This document shows positions 1 through 6,562 of a stretch of DNA of 8,669 nucleotides, in pieces. Position numbers and translations under genes: made by a program. The stretch's first letter is position 1; each line of letters opens with the position of its first letter. This DNA is from DATKKK01 sp964354625. GTDB taxonomy: Archaea; Thermoproteota; Bathyarchaeia; Bathyarchaeales; Bathycorpusculaceae. The stretch lies in NCBI GenBank assembly GCA_964354625.1, contig CAYHAK010000059.1:1-8669 (forward strand), read 5' to 3'. The notes beneath the pieces were generated by a model. It had not been told where the DNA came from. It did not search any database and saw only the letters and a program-made list of their open reading frames with translations.

Positions 1-1
1 T

Positions 2-23
2 AGCTAATGCAGAGGAATTAGCT
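2..23 (+). promoter_or_regulatory. Inverted repeat enclosing the pxpA ribosome-binding site
   Basis: A perfect 7-bp inverted repeat, AGCTAAT (2-8) and ATTAGCT (17-23), leaves an 8-base loop (9-16) that contains the Shine-Dalgarno-like GAGGA at 12-16. The 3' arm ends on the first T of the TTG start codon at 23-25. In RNA this would present the ribosome-binding site in a loop and partly bury the start codon; in DNA it could be a protein-binding site. The repeat and spacing are visible in the sequence, while any regulatory role is inference. Only two of the seven pairs are G-C, so the hairpin would be weak. Confidence 0.4.
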
Positions 24-796
24 TGATACAAAGAATCGACATAAACTGTGACTTGGGGGAAAGCTACGGCGCGTTCAAAGTCGGCAACGACGCACGGGTA
101 ATGCCTTACATAACCTCGGCGAATATTGCCTGCGGCATGCATGCGGGCGATCCCATGACGGCGGCTGAAACCATAGCTTTGGCTAAGAGACATAACGTGG
201 CAGTCGGAGCGCACCCGGGTTTTCCTGATCTTTTGGGGTTTGGCAGAAGGGAGATGCAACTGCTGCCCGAGGAAGTGCAGAACTACACGCTCTATCAGGT
301 GAGTGCACTTCAGGGATTTGCACAGATCACAGGAGCCAGGCTTCAGCATGTTAAACCACACGGCGCTCTCTACAACATGGCAGCAGAGAAAGAAAAAGTC
401 GCTAAACCGATAGTAGACGCCGTTAAAGCCCTAAACCCCAATCTGATAGTCTTTGCTCCGCCCAGCTCGGCGCTCGCCACTGTAGCCGCCAAAGCAGGTC
501 TGAGAGTGGGATACGAGTTTTTCGCCGACAGAGCCTACAATTCTGACGGAACGCTTGTTTCCAGAAAACAGTCGGACTCGGTCATTGAGGAGCCTTTGAG
601 GGTTGTTGAAAGAGCCGTCAAAGCGGTTACTGAGGGAACAGCCCTAACATCCAATCAGGAGGTTGTGAACCTCGGAAAAGTACACACAATCTGCGTCCAT
701 GGTGACAATCCTGCGGCTGTAACGCTTGCAGAGGCACTGCACAAAGGTCTAGACAAAGCAGGCATCGAAATCAGACCCATAGGCACATTCCTCTAG
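23..796 (+). CDS. pxpA: 5-oxoprolinase subunit A (LamB/YcsF family)
   Basis: This is subunit A of ATP-dependent 5-oxoprolinase, a cytosolic enzyme that opens 5-oxoproline (pyroglutamate) to glutamate and so removes a product of spontaneous glutamine cyclisation. The 257 residues match the usual family length of about 250. LamB/YcsF hallmarks appear in order: DINCDLGES (6-14), NIACGMHAGD (34-43), VGAHPGFPD (61-69), VKPHGALYN (110-118), FADRAY (167-172) and CVHGD (224-228), with the conserved histidines H40, H64, H113 and H226. The start is TTG at 23, with GAGGA seven bases earlier, and the protein then opens directly into the N-terminal strand. It is first in a pxpA-pxpB-pxpC operon, 19 bases before pxpB. 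The promoter must lie left of the window. The identification is firm because all three subunits are adjacent. Confidence 0.96.
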   Translation: MIQRIDINCDLGESYGAFKVGNDARVMPYITSANIACGMHAGDPMTAAETIALAKRHNVAVGAHPGFPDLLGFGRREMQLLPEEVQNYTLYQVSALQGFAQITGARLQHVKPHGALYNMAAEKEKVAKPIVDAVKALNPNLIVFAPPSSALATVAAKAGLRVGYEFFADRAYNSDGTLVSRKQSDSVIEEPLRVVERAVKAVTEGTALTSNQEVVNLGKVHTICVHGDNPAAVTLAEALHKGLDKAGIEIRPIGTFL

Positions 797-815
797 ACGA
801 ACCTCAGGCTTTTCC

Positions 816-1544
816 ATGAAAGCTGAACCATATACTGCAGCTCGATACCTGCCTTTCGGCGACCACGCGTTATTAGTAGAATTCGGCGACACAATAAGCT
901 CGGTAACAAATCGCAGGGTAATAGCCCTAGCCAAGGCCATGACCAAGGCTGCCATCAAAGAAGTGGAAGAAATCGTGCCTACGTATCGGTCACTGCTCGT
1001 CCGCTACAATCCTCTGGAAACAACGTATGAGCAACTTGTCTTTCAAATAAGGGATATTGAACAAACGGTCGGAAAGACAAATGTGCAAGACAAAGGGCAG
1101 AAAATTGTCGTTCCAGTTGCTTATGGCGGAGAGTTTGGGCCTGATCTAGGCTATGTTGCCCAACACAATAGGTTAACTGAAGAACATGTTGCGCTATTGC
1201 ACGGCAGCAGAGAGTACAGGGTATACATGATTGGTTTTGTGGCTGGCTTTCCATATCTGGGTGAAGTTGCTGATGAGATCGCGACCCCACGTCTTGAAAC
1301 ACCGCGTCTGAAGGTTCCTGCAGGTTCGGTAGGAATAGCTGAAAGGCAGACGGGCATATATCCGTGCGAGGCCCCGGGCGGATGGCGAATAATAGGCACA
1401 ACACCGCTCGTGCTGTTCAACCCCACACAACAACCTCCAACCCCACTGAAAGCAGGAGACACAATCGAGTTCAAACCGATCTTGGCAAAAGAGTTCGAAG
1501 CTTTGGCAAAAGCAGGCATAGGCATAGCTGAGTATGGAAGGTAA
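816..1544 (+). CDS. pxpB: 5-oxoprolinase subunit B (KipI/CT_C_D family)
   Basis: This is subunit B of the PxpABC 5-oxoprolinase complex. The family was first known as KipI, the sporulation-kinase inhibitor of Bacillus, but beside pxpA and pxpC the metabolic role is the right reading. Visible family features are FGDHALLVEFGD (14-25) at the N terminus, YRSLLVRYNP (57-66), IGFVAGFPYLGEV (139-151), and the long conserved C-terminal block from TPRLKVPAGSVGIA to CEAPGGWRIIGTTP (162-197). At 242 residues it is slightly longer than typical bacterial members. ATG at 816 is preceded only by a weak AGG-like ribosome-binding site, so translation may depend partly on coupling to pxpA. It ends six bases before pxpC, and its last codons supply the ribosome-binding site of that gene. 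Confidence 0.95.
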   Translation: MKAEPYTAARYLPFGDHALLVEFGDTISSVTNRRVIALAKAMTKAAIKEVEEIVPTYRSLLVRYNPLETTYEQLVFQIRDIEQTVGKTNVQDKGQKIVVPVAYGGEFGPDLGYVAQHNRLTEEHVALLHGSREYRVYMIGFVAGFPYLGEVADEIATPRLETPRLKVPAGSVGIAERQTGIYPCEAPGGWRIIGTTPLVLFNPTQQPPTPLKAGDTIEFKPILAKEFEALAKAGIGIAEYGR

Positions 1545-1550
1545 AGAAGA

Positions 1551-2504
1551 ATGAATGCCTTTCAAGTGCTGAAGCCTGGGCTGTTCACCACGGTTCAGGA
1601 CTCCGGAAGGTTCGGCTATCTCAACTACGGCGTCCCCATCTCAGGCGCAATGGACACGTTTTCCTTGGTCGCCGCGAACCTTCTGGTGGCAAACGACAAG
1701 AACAGCGCGTGCCTTGAAACCACTATAATAGGCCCTGAGCTCCAGGCACTGGGTAAGACCCAAATTGCAGTAACGGGAGGAGCCTGCTCGCCGAAGATCA
1801 ATGGCCACAGCGTCCCAATGTGGCAGACAGTGACGGCAGAAGAAGGCGACGTTGTCTCGTTCGGAAGAATGGAGAACGGTTGCCGTGCTTACGTCGCGAT
1901 GAGAGGAGGCATTGACTCGCCTGTCTTGCTTGGTAGCAGATCGGCTTATGTGCGTGGCGGCTTTGGAGGAATAGATGGTAGGCAATTGAAGGCTGAAGAC
2001 TTGATTGAAGGATTCCCCTCGTCCCTTCTCAGCGTTCACTATCTGATCCCAGAGGAACTCATCCCGCTGTTCACAGGTCGCTTCACGATACATGTGGTTC
2101 TGGGACCGCAGGCAGACATGTTCACCGAAAGCGGGATTGAGGCCTTTCTCTCGAGTCAATACAGAGTCACCTTGGAGGCAGACCGCATGGGTTACCGTCT
2201 CGAAGGCCCCACGATCGAGCACAAGGGAAAGGCCGAAATCGTTTCAGACGCTCTCCTGCCAGGTGCAATCCAAGTTCCGAAGAACGGCAAGCCCATCGTG
2301 ATGATGAGGGACGCCCAAACCACCGGTGGCTATCCAAAGATCGCCGTTGCGAACACCCCAGATCTTGACCTGCTTGGACAGGCCAGACCTAATGATGAAA
2401 TGCAGTTCTCGAAGACCACAGTAAAGCAGGCACATGAGAGAATACGCCAGTACCATGACCTTCTCAGCGATTTGAGTCTGAGGCTAGTGAAAGATTCAGG
2501 TTGA
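1551..2504 (+). CDS. pxpC: 5-oxoprolinase subunit C (KipA/AHS2 family)
   Basis: This is subunit C of 5-oxoprolinase, of the biotin-dependent carboxyltransferase-like CT_A_B (AHS2, KipA) family, acting with PxpA and PxpB in the cytosol. Hallmarks are PGLFTTVQDSGRFGY (9-23), the GVPISGAMD turn (27-35), ETTIIGPEL (56-64), the glycine-rich RGGFGGIDGR stretch (135-144) and the diagnostic block from SDALLPGAIQVP to RDAQTTGGYPKIA (232-265). The 317 residues fit the family. The start is ATG at 1551, nine bases after GGAAGG (1536-1541), which lies inside the end of pxpB and suggests translational coupling. The order A-B-C with 19- and 6-base gaps indicates one transcript. No frameshift or missing motif is seen. 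Confidence 0.95.
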   Translation: MNAFQVLKPGLFTTVQDSGRFGYLNYGVPISGAMDTFSLVAANLLVANDKNSACLETTIIGPELQALGKTQIAVTGGACSPKINGHSVPMWQTVTAEEGDVVSFGRMENGCRAYVAMRGGIDSPVLLGSRSAYVRGGFGGIDGRQLKAEDLIEGFPSSLLSVHYLIPEELIPLFTGRFTIHVVLGPQADMFTESGIEAFLSSQYRVTLEADRMGYRLEGPTIEHKGKAEIVSDALLPGAIQVPKNGKPIVMMRDAQTTGGYPKIAVANTPDLDLLGQARPNDEMQFSKTTVKQAHERIRQYHDLLSDLSLRLVKDSG

Positions 2505-2514
2505 GAGACTAATG

Positions 2515-2543
2515 CTTATAGAATCCGGAGAAGAATCATTCTT
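2515..2543 (+). promoter_or_regulatory. Candidate moaE promoter with 13-nt palindrome
   Basis: A TATA-like box, CTTATAGA, lies at 2515-2522, which would place transcription initiation near 2542-2545 by the usual archaeal spacing. A perfect palindrome, AAGAAT-C-ATTCTT (2531-2543), falls between the box and the start codon, overlapping the expected initiation site. That is where archaeal repressors often bind. The palindrome is plain in the sequence; promoter and operator functions are inferred. Confidence 0.4.
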
Positions 2544-2562
2544 TCAGGTTCGGTGATTGTTG

Positions 2563-3030
2563 TTGTCAGCTCAGGTTGGAGTTCATGAGAAGGGAACGTT
2601 CTCGTTAATGGATATGATCAGGAGTGCAAGAAGCAAGGCCGGTTTTCGGAAGGCAGGAGCAATGGCCACGTTTGTCGGAGTTGTTCGCGGAGAGAACTCG
2701 AAGGGTGAGAAGGTTCAGAAGCTGGAGTTGGAGGCCTATGAGGACAAGGCAAACGAGATTTTGGCAAGCATCTGTGACAGTCTCAAGAAGAAACCGGGCA
2801 TCGTTGATGTCCAGGTCCATCATCTACTAGGCGAGTTCGGTGTCGGCGAAGACATTGTGTACGTTTTGGCAGCTGGTTCTCACCGTAGAGACGTTTTTTC
2901 GGTCTTGGAAGAGGCTGTTGAAAGGTACAAGAAGGAAGCACCCATTTTCAAGAAGGAATACGTCAAAACGGGAAAGGGGAAGCTCAAGGCCAGCTGGATT
3001 TCGGAGGGCAAGGGTGCCTCCAAGGTTTAA
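2563..3030 (+). CDS. moaE: Molybdopterin synthase catalytic (large) subunit MoaE
   Basis: MoaE, with the sulfur-carrying MoaD, converts precursor Z (cPMP) to molybdopterin in cytosolic molybdenum/tungsten cofactor synthesis. The product has about 155 residues and shows the family pattern: ATFVGVVRGEN near residues 35-45, the LELEAYEDKA segment, VHHLLGEFGVGEDIVYV, then AAGSHRRDVF and YKKEAPIFKKE. The first and last lysines of KKEAPIFK correspond to catalytic K119 and K126 of E. coli MoaE. Three TTG codons stand in a row at 2557, 2560 and 2563. I chose the third because GGTGA (2552-2556) lies six bases before it but touches the first; starting at 2557 adds only two leucines. The gene is 58 bases after pxpC, with its own TATA-like box, so it is probably not simply part of the pxp operon. 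No moaD is in the window. Confidence 0.94.
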   Translation: MSAQVGVHEKGTFSLMDMIRSARSKAGFRKAGAMATFVGVVRGENSKGEKVQKLELEAYEDKANEILASICDSLKKKPGIVDVQVHHLLGEFGVGEDIVYVLAAGSHRRDVFSVLEEAVERYKKEAPIFKKEYVKTGKGKLKASWISEGKGASKV

Positions 3031-3032
3031 GA

Positions 3033-3040
3033 GTTATAAG
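3033..3040 (+). promoter_or_regulatory. TATA-like box of the DUF47 gene
   Basis: GTTATAAG sits three bases after the moaE stop, predicting initiation around 3060-3065 and a leader of roughly 20 bases before the TTG start. The leader contains the ribosome-binding site GGGGGT at 3067-3072. Confidence 0.4.
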
Positions 3041-3080
3041 TCCATTTTGATTTAGGTATTGTTGAAGGGGGTCATTGAGG

Positions 3081-3749
3081 TTGGAAAAGAAGAGTTATGC
3101 TTGGTTTGAGAGGCGCCGCAGGACGAAGGCCTTGGACTTGGCTCAGGACCAGATCTCGAAGGCTCTTGACACGGTGACGCTGCTCCATCAGGCCACGAAA
3201 AGCATGTCCGAAGGCAAGAAAGCAGAAGCCACACAACGCATCGAGAACCTTTTCAAAGCCGAAGAAGAGGTAGACAGGCTGCGAATGGAGGTTTTCAAAG
3301 AGCTCACTAAGGGTGCTGCGCTGTTTGCTGATTACCGTGAGGACTTGCTCCACCTTGTGAAGAGGCTGGACACATTGGCCGACCACGTGAAGGATGCAGC
3401 CAGATGCATAGAAATGCTCTTGGACACGCATCTTCCAGACGAGCTTTGCGAGAACACAGTGCGCATGACGGCGATACTCGTGGACTGCGCTCAAGCCTTG
3501 CGAGGCAGCATCGAAAAGCTGGCCGTGAACTCGGCTGAAGCCGCAGAAGGCGCGAAGAAAGTCAACGACATAGAACACGAGATTGATGTCATCTACCTCA
3601 AAACCAAGGCTTCGTTTGTCAAGCACGGAGAGCACATGAACGCAGGCGTCATGGTGATCTTCGACGACCTCGTTGAATTCATCGAGCAAGCGGCAGACAT
3701 GTGTGCGGATACGGCCGACTACATCGTGATGCTTGGAGGCCGTGAGTAG
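3081..3749 (+). CDS. DUF47 family PhoU-like protein
   Basis: This is a soluble, almost wholly helical protein of about 222 residues in the DUF47 (PhoU-related, TIGR00153-type) family, whose members usually accompany Pit-type phosphate permeases and are thought to regulate them. Numbered from the TTG at 3075, it shows two PhoU-like half repeats: EEEVDRLR (63-70) with DLLHLVKRLDTLADHVKDA (90-108), and then IEHEID (166-171) with DDLVEFIEQAADMCADTADYI (197-217). The regularly spaced acidic residues are the expected metal-cluster ligands. Two in-frame TTG codons, 3075 and 3081, compete; GGGGGT (3067-3072) is two bases from the first but eight from the second, so I prefer 3081. No phosphate transporter lies next to it, so the partner is elsewhere or the gene acts alone. 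The exact role of this subfamily is uncertain. Confidence 0.88.
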   Translation: MEKKSYAWFERRRRTKALDLAQDQISKALDTVTLLHQATKSMSEGKKAEATQRIENLFKAEEEVDRLRMEVFKELTKGAALFADYREDLLHLVKRLDTLADHVKDAARCIEMLLDTHLPDELCENTVRMTAILVDCAQALRGSIEKLAVNSAEAAEGAKKVNDIEHEIDVIYLKTKASFVKHGEHMNAGVMVIFDDLVEFIEQAADMCADTADYIVMLGGRE

Positions 3750-3785
3750 TCGCGCGATGCTGTGCGCGTGCATTAGGAACTGCTA

Positions 3786-3800
3786 GGGCAGCGCATGCCC
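3786..3800 (+). other. Small hairpin downstream of the DUF47 gene
   Basis: GGGCA (3786-3790), loop GCGCA, TGCCC (3796-3800) form a perfect 5-bp stem 36 bases after the DUF47 stop. No T-run follows, so it is not a clear terminator. A second weak stem, GCCTC (3859-3863) with GAGGC (3872-3876), precedes the next promoter. The roughly 160-base gap shows nothing else. Confidence 0.25.
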
Positions 3801-3881
3801 GCGTAGACGATTCCGCGTTTGGCTCTTAACTCCTGTTCTTCTACCGTTGTTTTGGTGTGCCTCAGGCTTGGGAGGCTAACG

Positions 3882-3890
3882 GATAAATAG
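3882..3890 (+). promoter_or_regulatory. TATA-like box of the first HAD phosphatase gene
   Basis: GATAAATAG lies about 26 bases before position 3912, only two bases upstream of the first possible GTG start at 3914. The transcript may therefore be leaderless or nearly so. Confidence 0.45.
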
Positions 3891-3913
3891 TTTTTCGACC
3901 GCTTTGAAGGTCG

Positions 3914-4672
3914 GTGTGCGTTGTGACTAGACTGATCGCGCAGGACAAAACAATAACGTGTAAAGTGGTTGTTTTCGACAAAGACGGTACGTTGATTGAT
4001 TCCCGTCTGGTCTTGCTTGAGCTGGCGAAGGCACGTAGGGAAAGTGTGAGGAAGAACTTGGAAGAGAAAGATGCGGCATTATGGGAGAAGCTCGTGGGTG
4101 TGGATTTGAAGAGCGGAAAGATAGATTATGGTGGACCCTTAGCCACGGCGCCTAGGCGCGAGGAGATTCTGGTTGCGGCGTCTGCGTTCTACTTGAATGG
4201 GCGCGCGCTATGGTCGGAGGCGAAACGACTGGCTCAAAGGGCGTATGATAATGCGGACGATTCGATGAGGCCGCCTTACGGTTCCGTTCTGCTTGAGGGC
4301 GTAGCTGAGGCCTTGAGGCGACTGGAGAACGGAGGCTTGAAGCTGGCAGTAGCATCAACTGACGGCCACAAACGCATAACCGAATCGCTCAAGGCTCTCG
4401 GCGTTGCCCTACTTTTCAATGCCATAGTCGGGGTTGATGACGTGGTGAGTGGGAAGCCTTCGCCTGACATGATACTTGAGGTGTTGAAGAAAACTCGTGC
4501 AGAAGCAGATGAGGTAGTTATGGTTGGCGACTCGACTGCAGATATGCTGTTGGGAAGAAACGCGAAGATCAAGGCATGCGTAGGTGTCTTGACGGGTTTC
4601 ACGTCGCGAGAGAAGCTCGAGCGGGTTGCTGATGCCGTTGTTCCGTCGGTGGCTGAACTGAACGTAGCATGA
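3914..4672 (+). CDS. HAD-superfamily phosphatase, phosphoglycolate phosphatase-like
   Basis: This is a haloacid dehalogenase-superfamily hydrolase with a helical C1 cap, closest in pattern to Gph/PGP-like phosphomonoesterases. All four HAD motifs are present: motif I FDKDGT with nucleophile D22 and acid/base D24, motif II S148-T149 in AVASTDG, motif III K181 in SGKPSP, and motif IV VGDSTAD with D206 and D210. The cap spans roughly residues 30-120. Its length of 252 residues is somewhat above the 220-230 common for Gph. Two GTG starts compete: 3914, suitable for a leaderless transcript from the TATA-like box near 3886, and 3923, which has GGTG six bases upstream. The substrate cannot be read from sequence; a small sugar or phosphoglycolate-type phosphate is the family expectation. 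It converges on a second, unrelated HAD gene. Confidence 0.85.
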   Translation: MCVVTRLIAQDKTITCKVVVFDKDGTLIDSRLVLLELAKARRESVRKNLEEKDAALWEKLVGVDLKSGKIDYGGPLATAPRREEILVAASAFYLNGRALWSEAKRLAQRAYDNADDSMRPPYGSVLLEGVAEALRRLENGGLKLAVASTDGHKRITESLKALGVALLFNAIVGVDDVVSGKPSPDMILEVLKKTRAEADEVVMVGDSTADMLLGRNAKIKACVGVLTGFTSREKLERVADAVVPSVAELNVA

Positions 4673-4717
4673 CACTGGACCACGCGCGGAGCCTTGTGAA
4701 TTGGACAATATGAGGTT

Positions 4718-4740
4718 CGGCTTCTTGCCGCTCGTTGTTT
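4718..4740 (+). terminator. Weak candidate terminator between convergent HAD genes
   Basis: CGGC (4718-4721), loop TTCTT, GCCG (4727-4730) form a short hairpin followed by the T-rich CTCGTTGTTT, which ends at the stop codon of the opposite gene. The stem is only four pairs and the T-run is interrupted, so the call is tentative. It would serve the plus-strand gene. Confidence 0.25.
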
Positions 4741-5380
4741 ACAGGGCACATATCTCGTTGACTACTTCTTGAAAGTCGGCTATGGTTTTGAAGGGTATGT
4801 GATGTTTTTGGCATAGTTTTGCCAGCTTTGAGCCGTTGATTGTGAAGAGGCGGTCTGCCTCCTTTGCTGCGTCGAAGTCTCCTGAGCCGTCGCCTATGTA
4901 TATCACGTTTTCGCCTTGGCTCTTGCGCCGTCTGACTAGATCTTGTTTGAAGTTGGCTGAGGTCTTGTCGAATAGTGACGGAAACGTGAATTCTATGCCG
5001 CTTTCTGTGATGCAGGTCTCCGCGGTGTAGGTTGTTACTGACTTGTGCCATCCGTTCAGCTTGAGGCAACGCTCTATGACAAAATCCAGCCCAGCGCTGA
5101 CGATTATTAGAGGAACAGAGTTGTCATTGCAGTGTTGCACTAGTTTGTCGAAGTGGGGACGGAAAGGCACGGCACCTTCAAGCGCATCCAGTATCTGTTT
5201 CTCGGAAGCGTGCACCAGTCTGAACTCCCTCCTCAAACACTCCTCAAGCGAAATCTGGCCAAGCTCAAACTGCCTATCAATGACTCTCCAATCTGCCAGC
5301 GCGAATTTGGCCAATGTAAACTCGGCCGTATCAACCACTGTCATTGTGCCGTCAAAATCGCAAAGCACAACGTAGCCCAT
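4739..5380 (-). CDS. HAD-superfamily phosphatase, MtnX/phosphoserine phosphatase-like
   Basis: This 213-residue HAD-IB hydrolase has the pattern of the diketo-methylthio-phosphopentane phosphatase (MtnX) and phosphoserine phosphatase group. Motif I is CDFDGTMT with nucleophile D8 and acid/base D10; motif II is S95 in IIVSAG; motif III is K145 in the ANFKQDLV helix; motif IV is YIGDGSGDFDAA with D164 and D168. The cap is the small helical insertion around residues 15-75. The ATG at 5378-5380 starts directly at the first strand, and a TATA-like box on this strand lies at 5420-5427, giving a short leader. The window shows no other methionine-salvage or serine-pathway genes, so the substrate is open. 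It belongs to a different HAD subfamily from its convergent neighbour and is not a duplicate of it. Confidence 0.85.
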   Translation of the reverse strand: MGYVVLCDFDGTMTVVDTAEFTLAKFALADWRVIDRQFELGQISLEECLRREFRLVHASEKQILDALEGAVPFRPHFDKLVQHCNDNSVPLIIVSAGLDFVIERCLKLNGWHKSVTTYTAETCITESGIEFTFPSLFDKTSANFKQDLVRRRKSQGENVIYIGDGSGDFDAAKEADRLFTINGSKLAKLCQKHHIPFKTIADFQEVVNEICAL

Positions 5381-5419
5381 GAAGCAACACTACCAGAGCA
5401 GACAAGAAAACAGCGCGGG

Positions 5420-5427
5420 CTTTAAAC
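5420..5427 (-). promoter_or_regulatory. TATA-like box of the minus-strand HAD gene
   Basis: On the minus strand this reads GTTTAAAG, about 40 bases before the ATG. Initiation would fall near 5398, leaving a leader of about 18 bases. Confidence 0.4.
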
Positions 5428-5543
5428 CATAGCCCTCACCGTCTCCGCAAGACCTTCATCGGCCAGAAACCAGTCTGTGCGATCTCTGAAGGCATGTTCC
5501 GGCCGCGCACGCCCTCACATACCTTAATATGTCACCAAGCACA

Positions 5544-5652
5544 CTATATTAATGGGTAGAATTCTCGCAGAGAAGAATATTGGCAAAAGCGGCTGTTACC
5601 AGTTTTGTCATTTTTCTTTACCATTCTACTGAAAAAACATGAGGTGAAAACT
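5544..5652 (+). promoter_or_regulatory. Promoter and long leader of the 63-residue protein gene
   Basis: A TATA-like CTATATTAAT (5544-5553) would start transcription near 5575, leaving a leader of about 75-80 bases before the ATG at 5653, much longer than the leaders predicted elsewhere in the window. The leader carries a T-rich tract (5611-5620) and a strong ribosome-binding site, GAGGTGA (5641-5647). A short hairpin, TTCTC (5562-5566) with GAGAA (5570-5574), lies at the expected initiation site. GTAGAAT (5556-5562) could also pair with ATTCTAC (5623-5629). Confidence 0.35.
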
Positions 5653-5844
5653 ATGGAACTAGCAGACAAGCAAGTAAGCACACCGGCCCAATCGTGGGTC
5701 AGCAGAGCGGAAGGAGAGCATCCGCCTAGAGTAGACTATAATTCCGAACTAAGAAGCTGGGTGAAACGTGCTGTAGTGGAAGCGGAAAAGAACAAAGAGT
5801 TCAGCAGGAAAGATCAGCTGTCAAGCCTTCTGAAGGATCTTTAG
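5653..5844 (+). CDS. Small charged protein of unknown function (63 aa)
   Basis: I do not recognise this family. The ATG at 5653 is strongly supported by GAGGTGA five bases upstream; the frame is open further upstream, to a TTG at 5605, but that start has no ribosome-binding site. The 63-residue product has no membrane segment or signal peptide and is rich in charged residues. It contains two similar short units, SWVSRAEGE (14-22) and SWVKRAVVEAE (35-45), suggesting an internal repeat, and ends in a probable amphipathic helix (about 33-63). It lies 53 bases before the OB-fold gene on the same strand and probably shares its transcript. An accessory role in nucleic-acid metabolism is only guilt by association. 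Confidence 0.65.
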   Translation: MELADKQVSTPAQSWVSRAEGEHPPRVDYNSELRSWVKRAVVEAEKNKEFSRKDQLSSLLKDL

Positions 5845-5897
5845 AATCGTCCAACAGCATCCTCCAAAATGGATTAGCACTGAAAGAGTGAAAAACC

Positions 5898-6557
5898 TTG
5901 AGAAAAAAAGTATCACCCGGCGAATACCTCGCTTTTCTTTCGGTGAAACATGAAGTCGACCCTGACGAGCTGTTTTACGCGTTGATCTCAGCCGAAAAGA
6001 ATCAGAAATCCAGATGTGGGAGCCTTTCAATCGAGTGCCGCAGCAAAACACAAGATGAAGCCATGCTTCTGATACTGAAGGACCATGAAGTCGTTGCGCA
6101 ATTTCCAGTATCCATGGAATTCCTTTTGAAGCAAAGCCACCCAATCAAAGATTTCATGAAAAACGACATGGTTCACAGGTACTTAGCCAAGAAGAACAAG
6201 GGAGAACACTCTCTTCCCATCGGAGATCTGCGAACTGGAATGAAACAGATCAACCTCAAGGCCAGAGTTGTCGAAATCGCAAAGCCCACAATTGTCTTAA
6301 CAAGGTTCGGAAACCACGCCACCGTGGCCAAGGCTTTGATATCGGATGAAACCGGAACAATCAAGCTTTGCTTGTGGAACGAACAAATCGACTTGATCAC
6401 CATAGGAGACACCATACAAGTCGAGAACGCACGAACCTCCACATTCAGGGGTGAAAGGGAATTGAGCATCGGAAAAAAGGGAACACTCAGCAACACTGGA
6501 GATCATTGTGCAGTAGCGAACATGCATGGCAGTTTGAGACTAGCGTGTGAGGAATGA
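5898..6557 (+). CDS. OB-fold single-stranded nucleic-acid-binding protein, RPA-like
   Basis: The C-terminal half (about residues 105-197) has the pattern of an archaeal RPA/SSB-type OB fold. It opens with IGDLRTGMKQINLKARVVE (108-126) and continues through TRFGNHATVAKALISDETG (135-153) and IKLCLWNEQID (155-165). The final strands are IGDTIQVENA (169-178) and STFRGERELSIGKKG (181-195). The tryptophan in the CLWN strand and the basic residues near the end are typical of such folds. The first 100 residues are not a domain I recognise; they are mixed helical and may mediate oligomerisation or partner binding. It starts at TTG 5898 with GAGTGA (5886-5891) six bases before. It is followed five bases later by a 79-residue gene. 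A function in replication, repair or RNA binding is inferred from the fold, and it may be an accessory rather than the main SSB. Confidence 0.8.
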   Translation: MRKKVSPGEYLAFLSVKHEVDPDELFYALISAEKNQKSRCGSLSIECRSKTQDEAMLLILKDHEVVAQFPVSMEFLLKQSHPIKDFMKNDMVHRYLAKKNKGEHSLPIGDLRTGMKQINLKARVVEIAKPTIVLTRFGNHATVAKALISDETGTIKLCLWNEQIDLITIGDTIQVENARTSTFRGERELSIGKKGTLSNTGDHCAVANMHGSLRLACEE

Positions 6558-6562
6558 TCTGA

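Noticed and set aside
979..1565. Several 120-140-codon minus-strand frames opposite pxpB
   Set aside because: They are shadows of pxpB, whose motifs and operon position are unambiguous.
3072..3773. 233-codon minus-strand frame opposite the DUF47 gene
   Set aside because: It mirrors the real gene on the other strand, is rich in His/Cys/Leu in the pattern typical of antisense translation, and has no family match. The plus strand shows clear DUF47 motifs.
5605..5652. Upstream extension of the 63-residue protein beginning MSFFFTILLKK, like a short signal or membrane segment
   Set aside because: The hydrophobic stretch is only a translated T-rich leader; the TTG has no ribosome-binding site, while GAGGTGA is ideally placed before the ATG at 5653.
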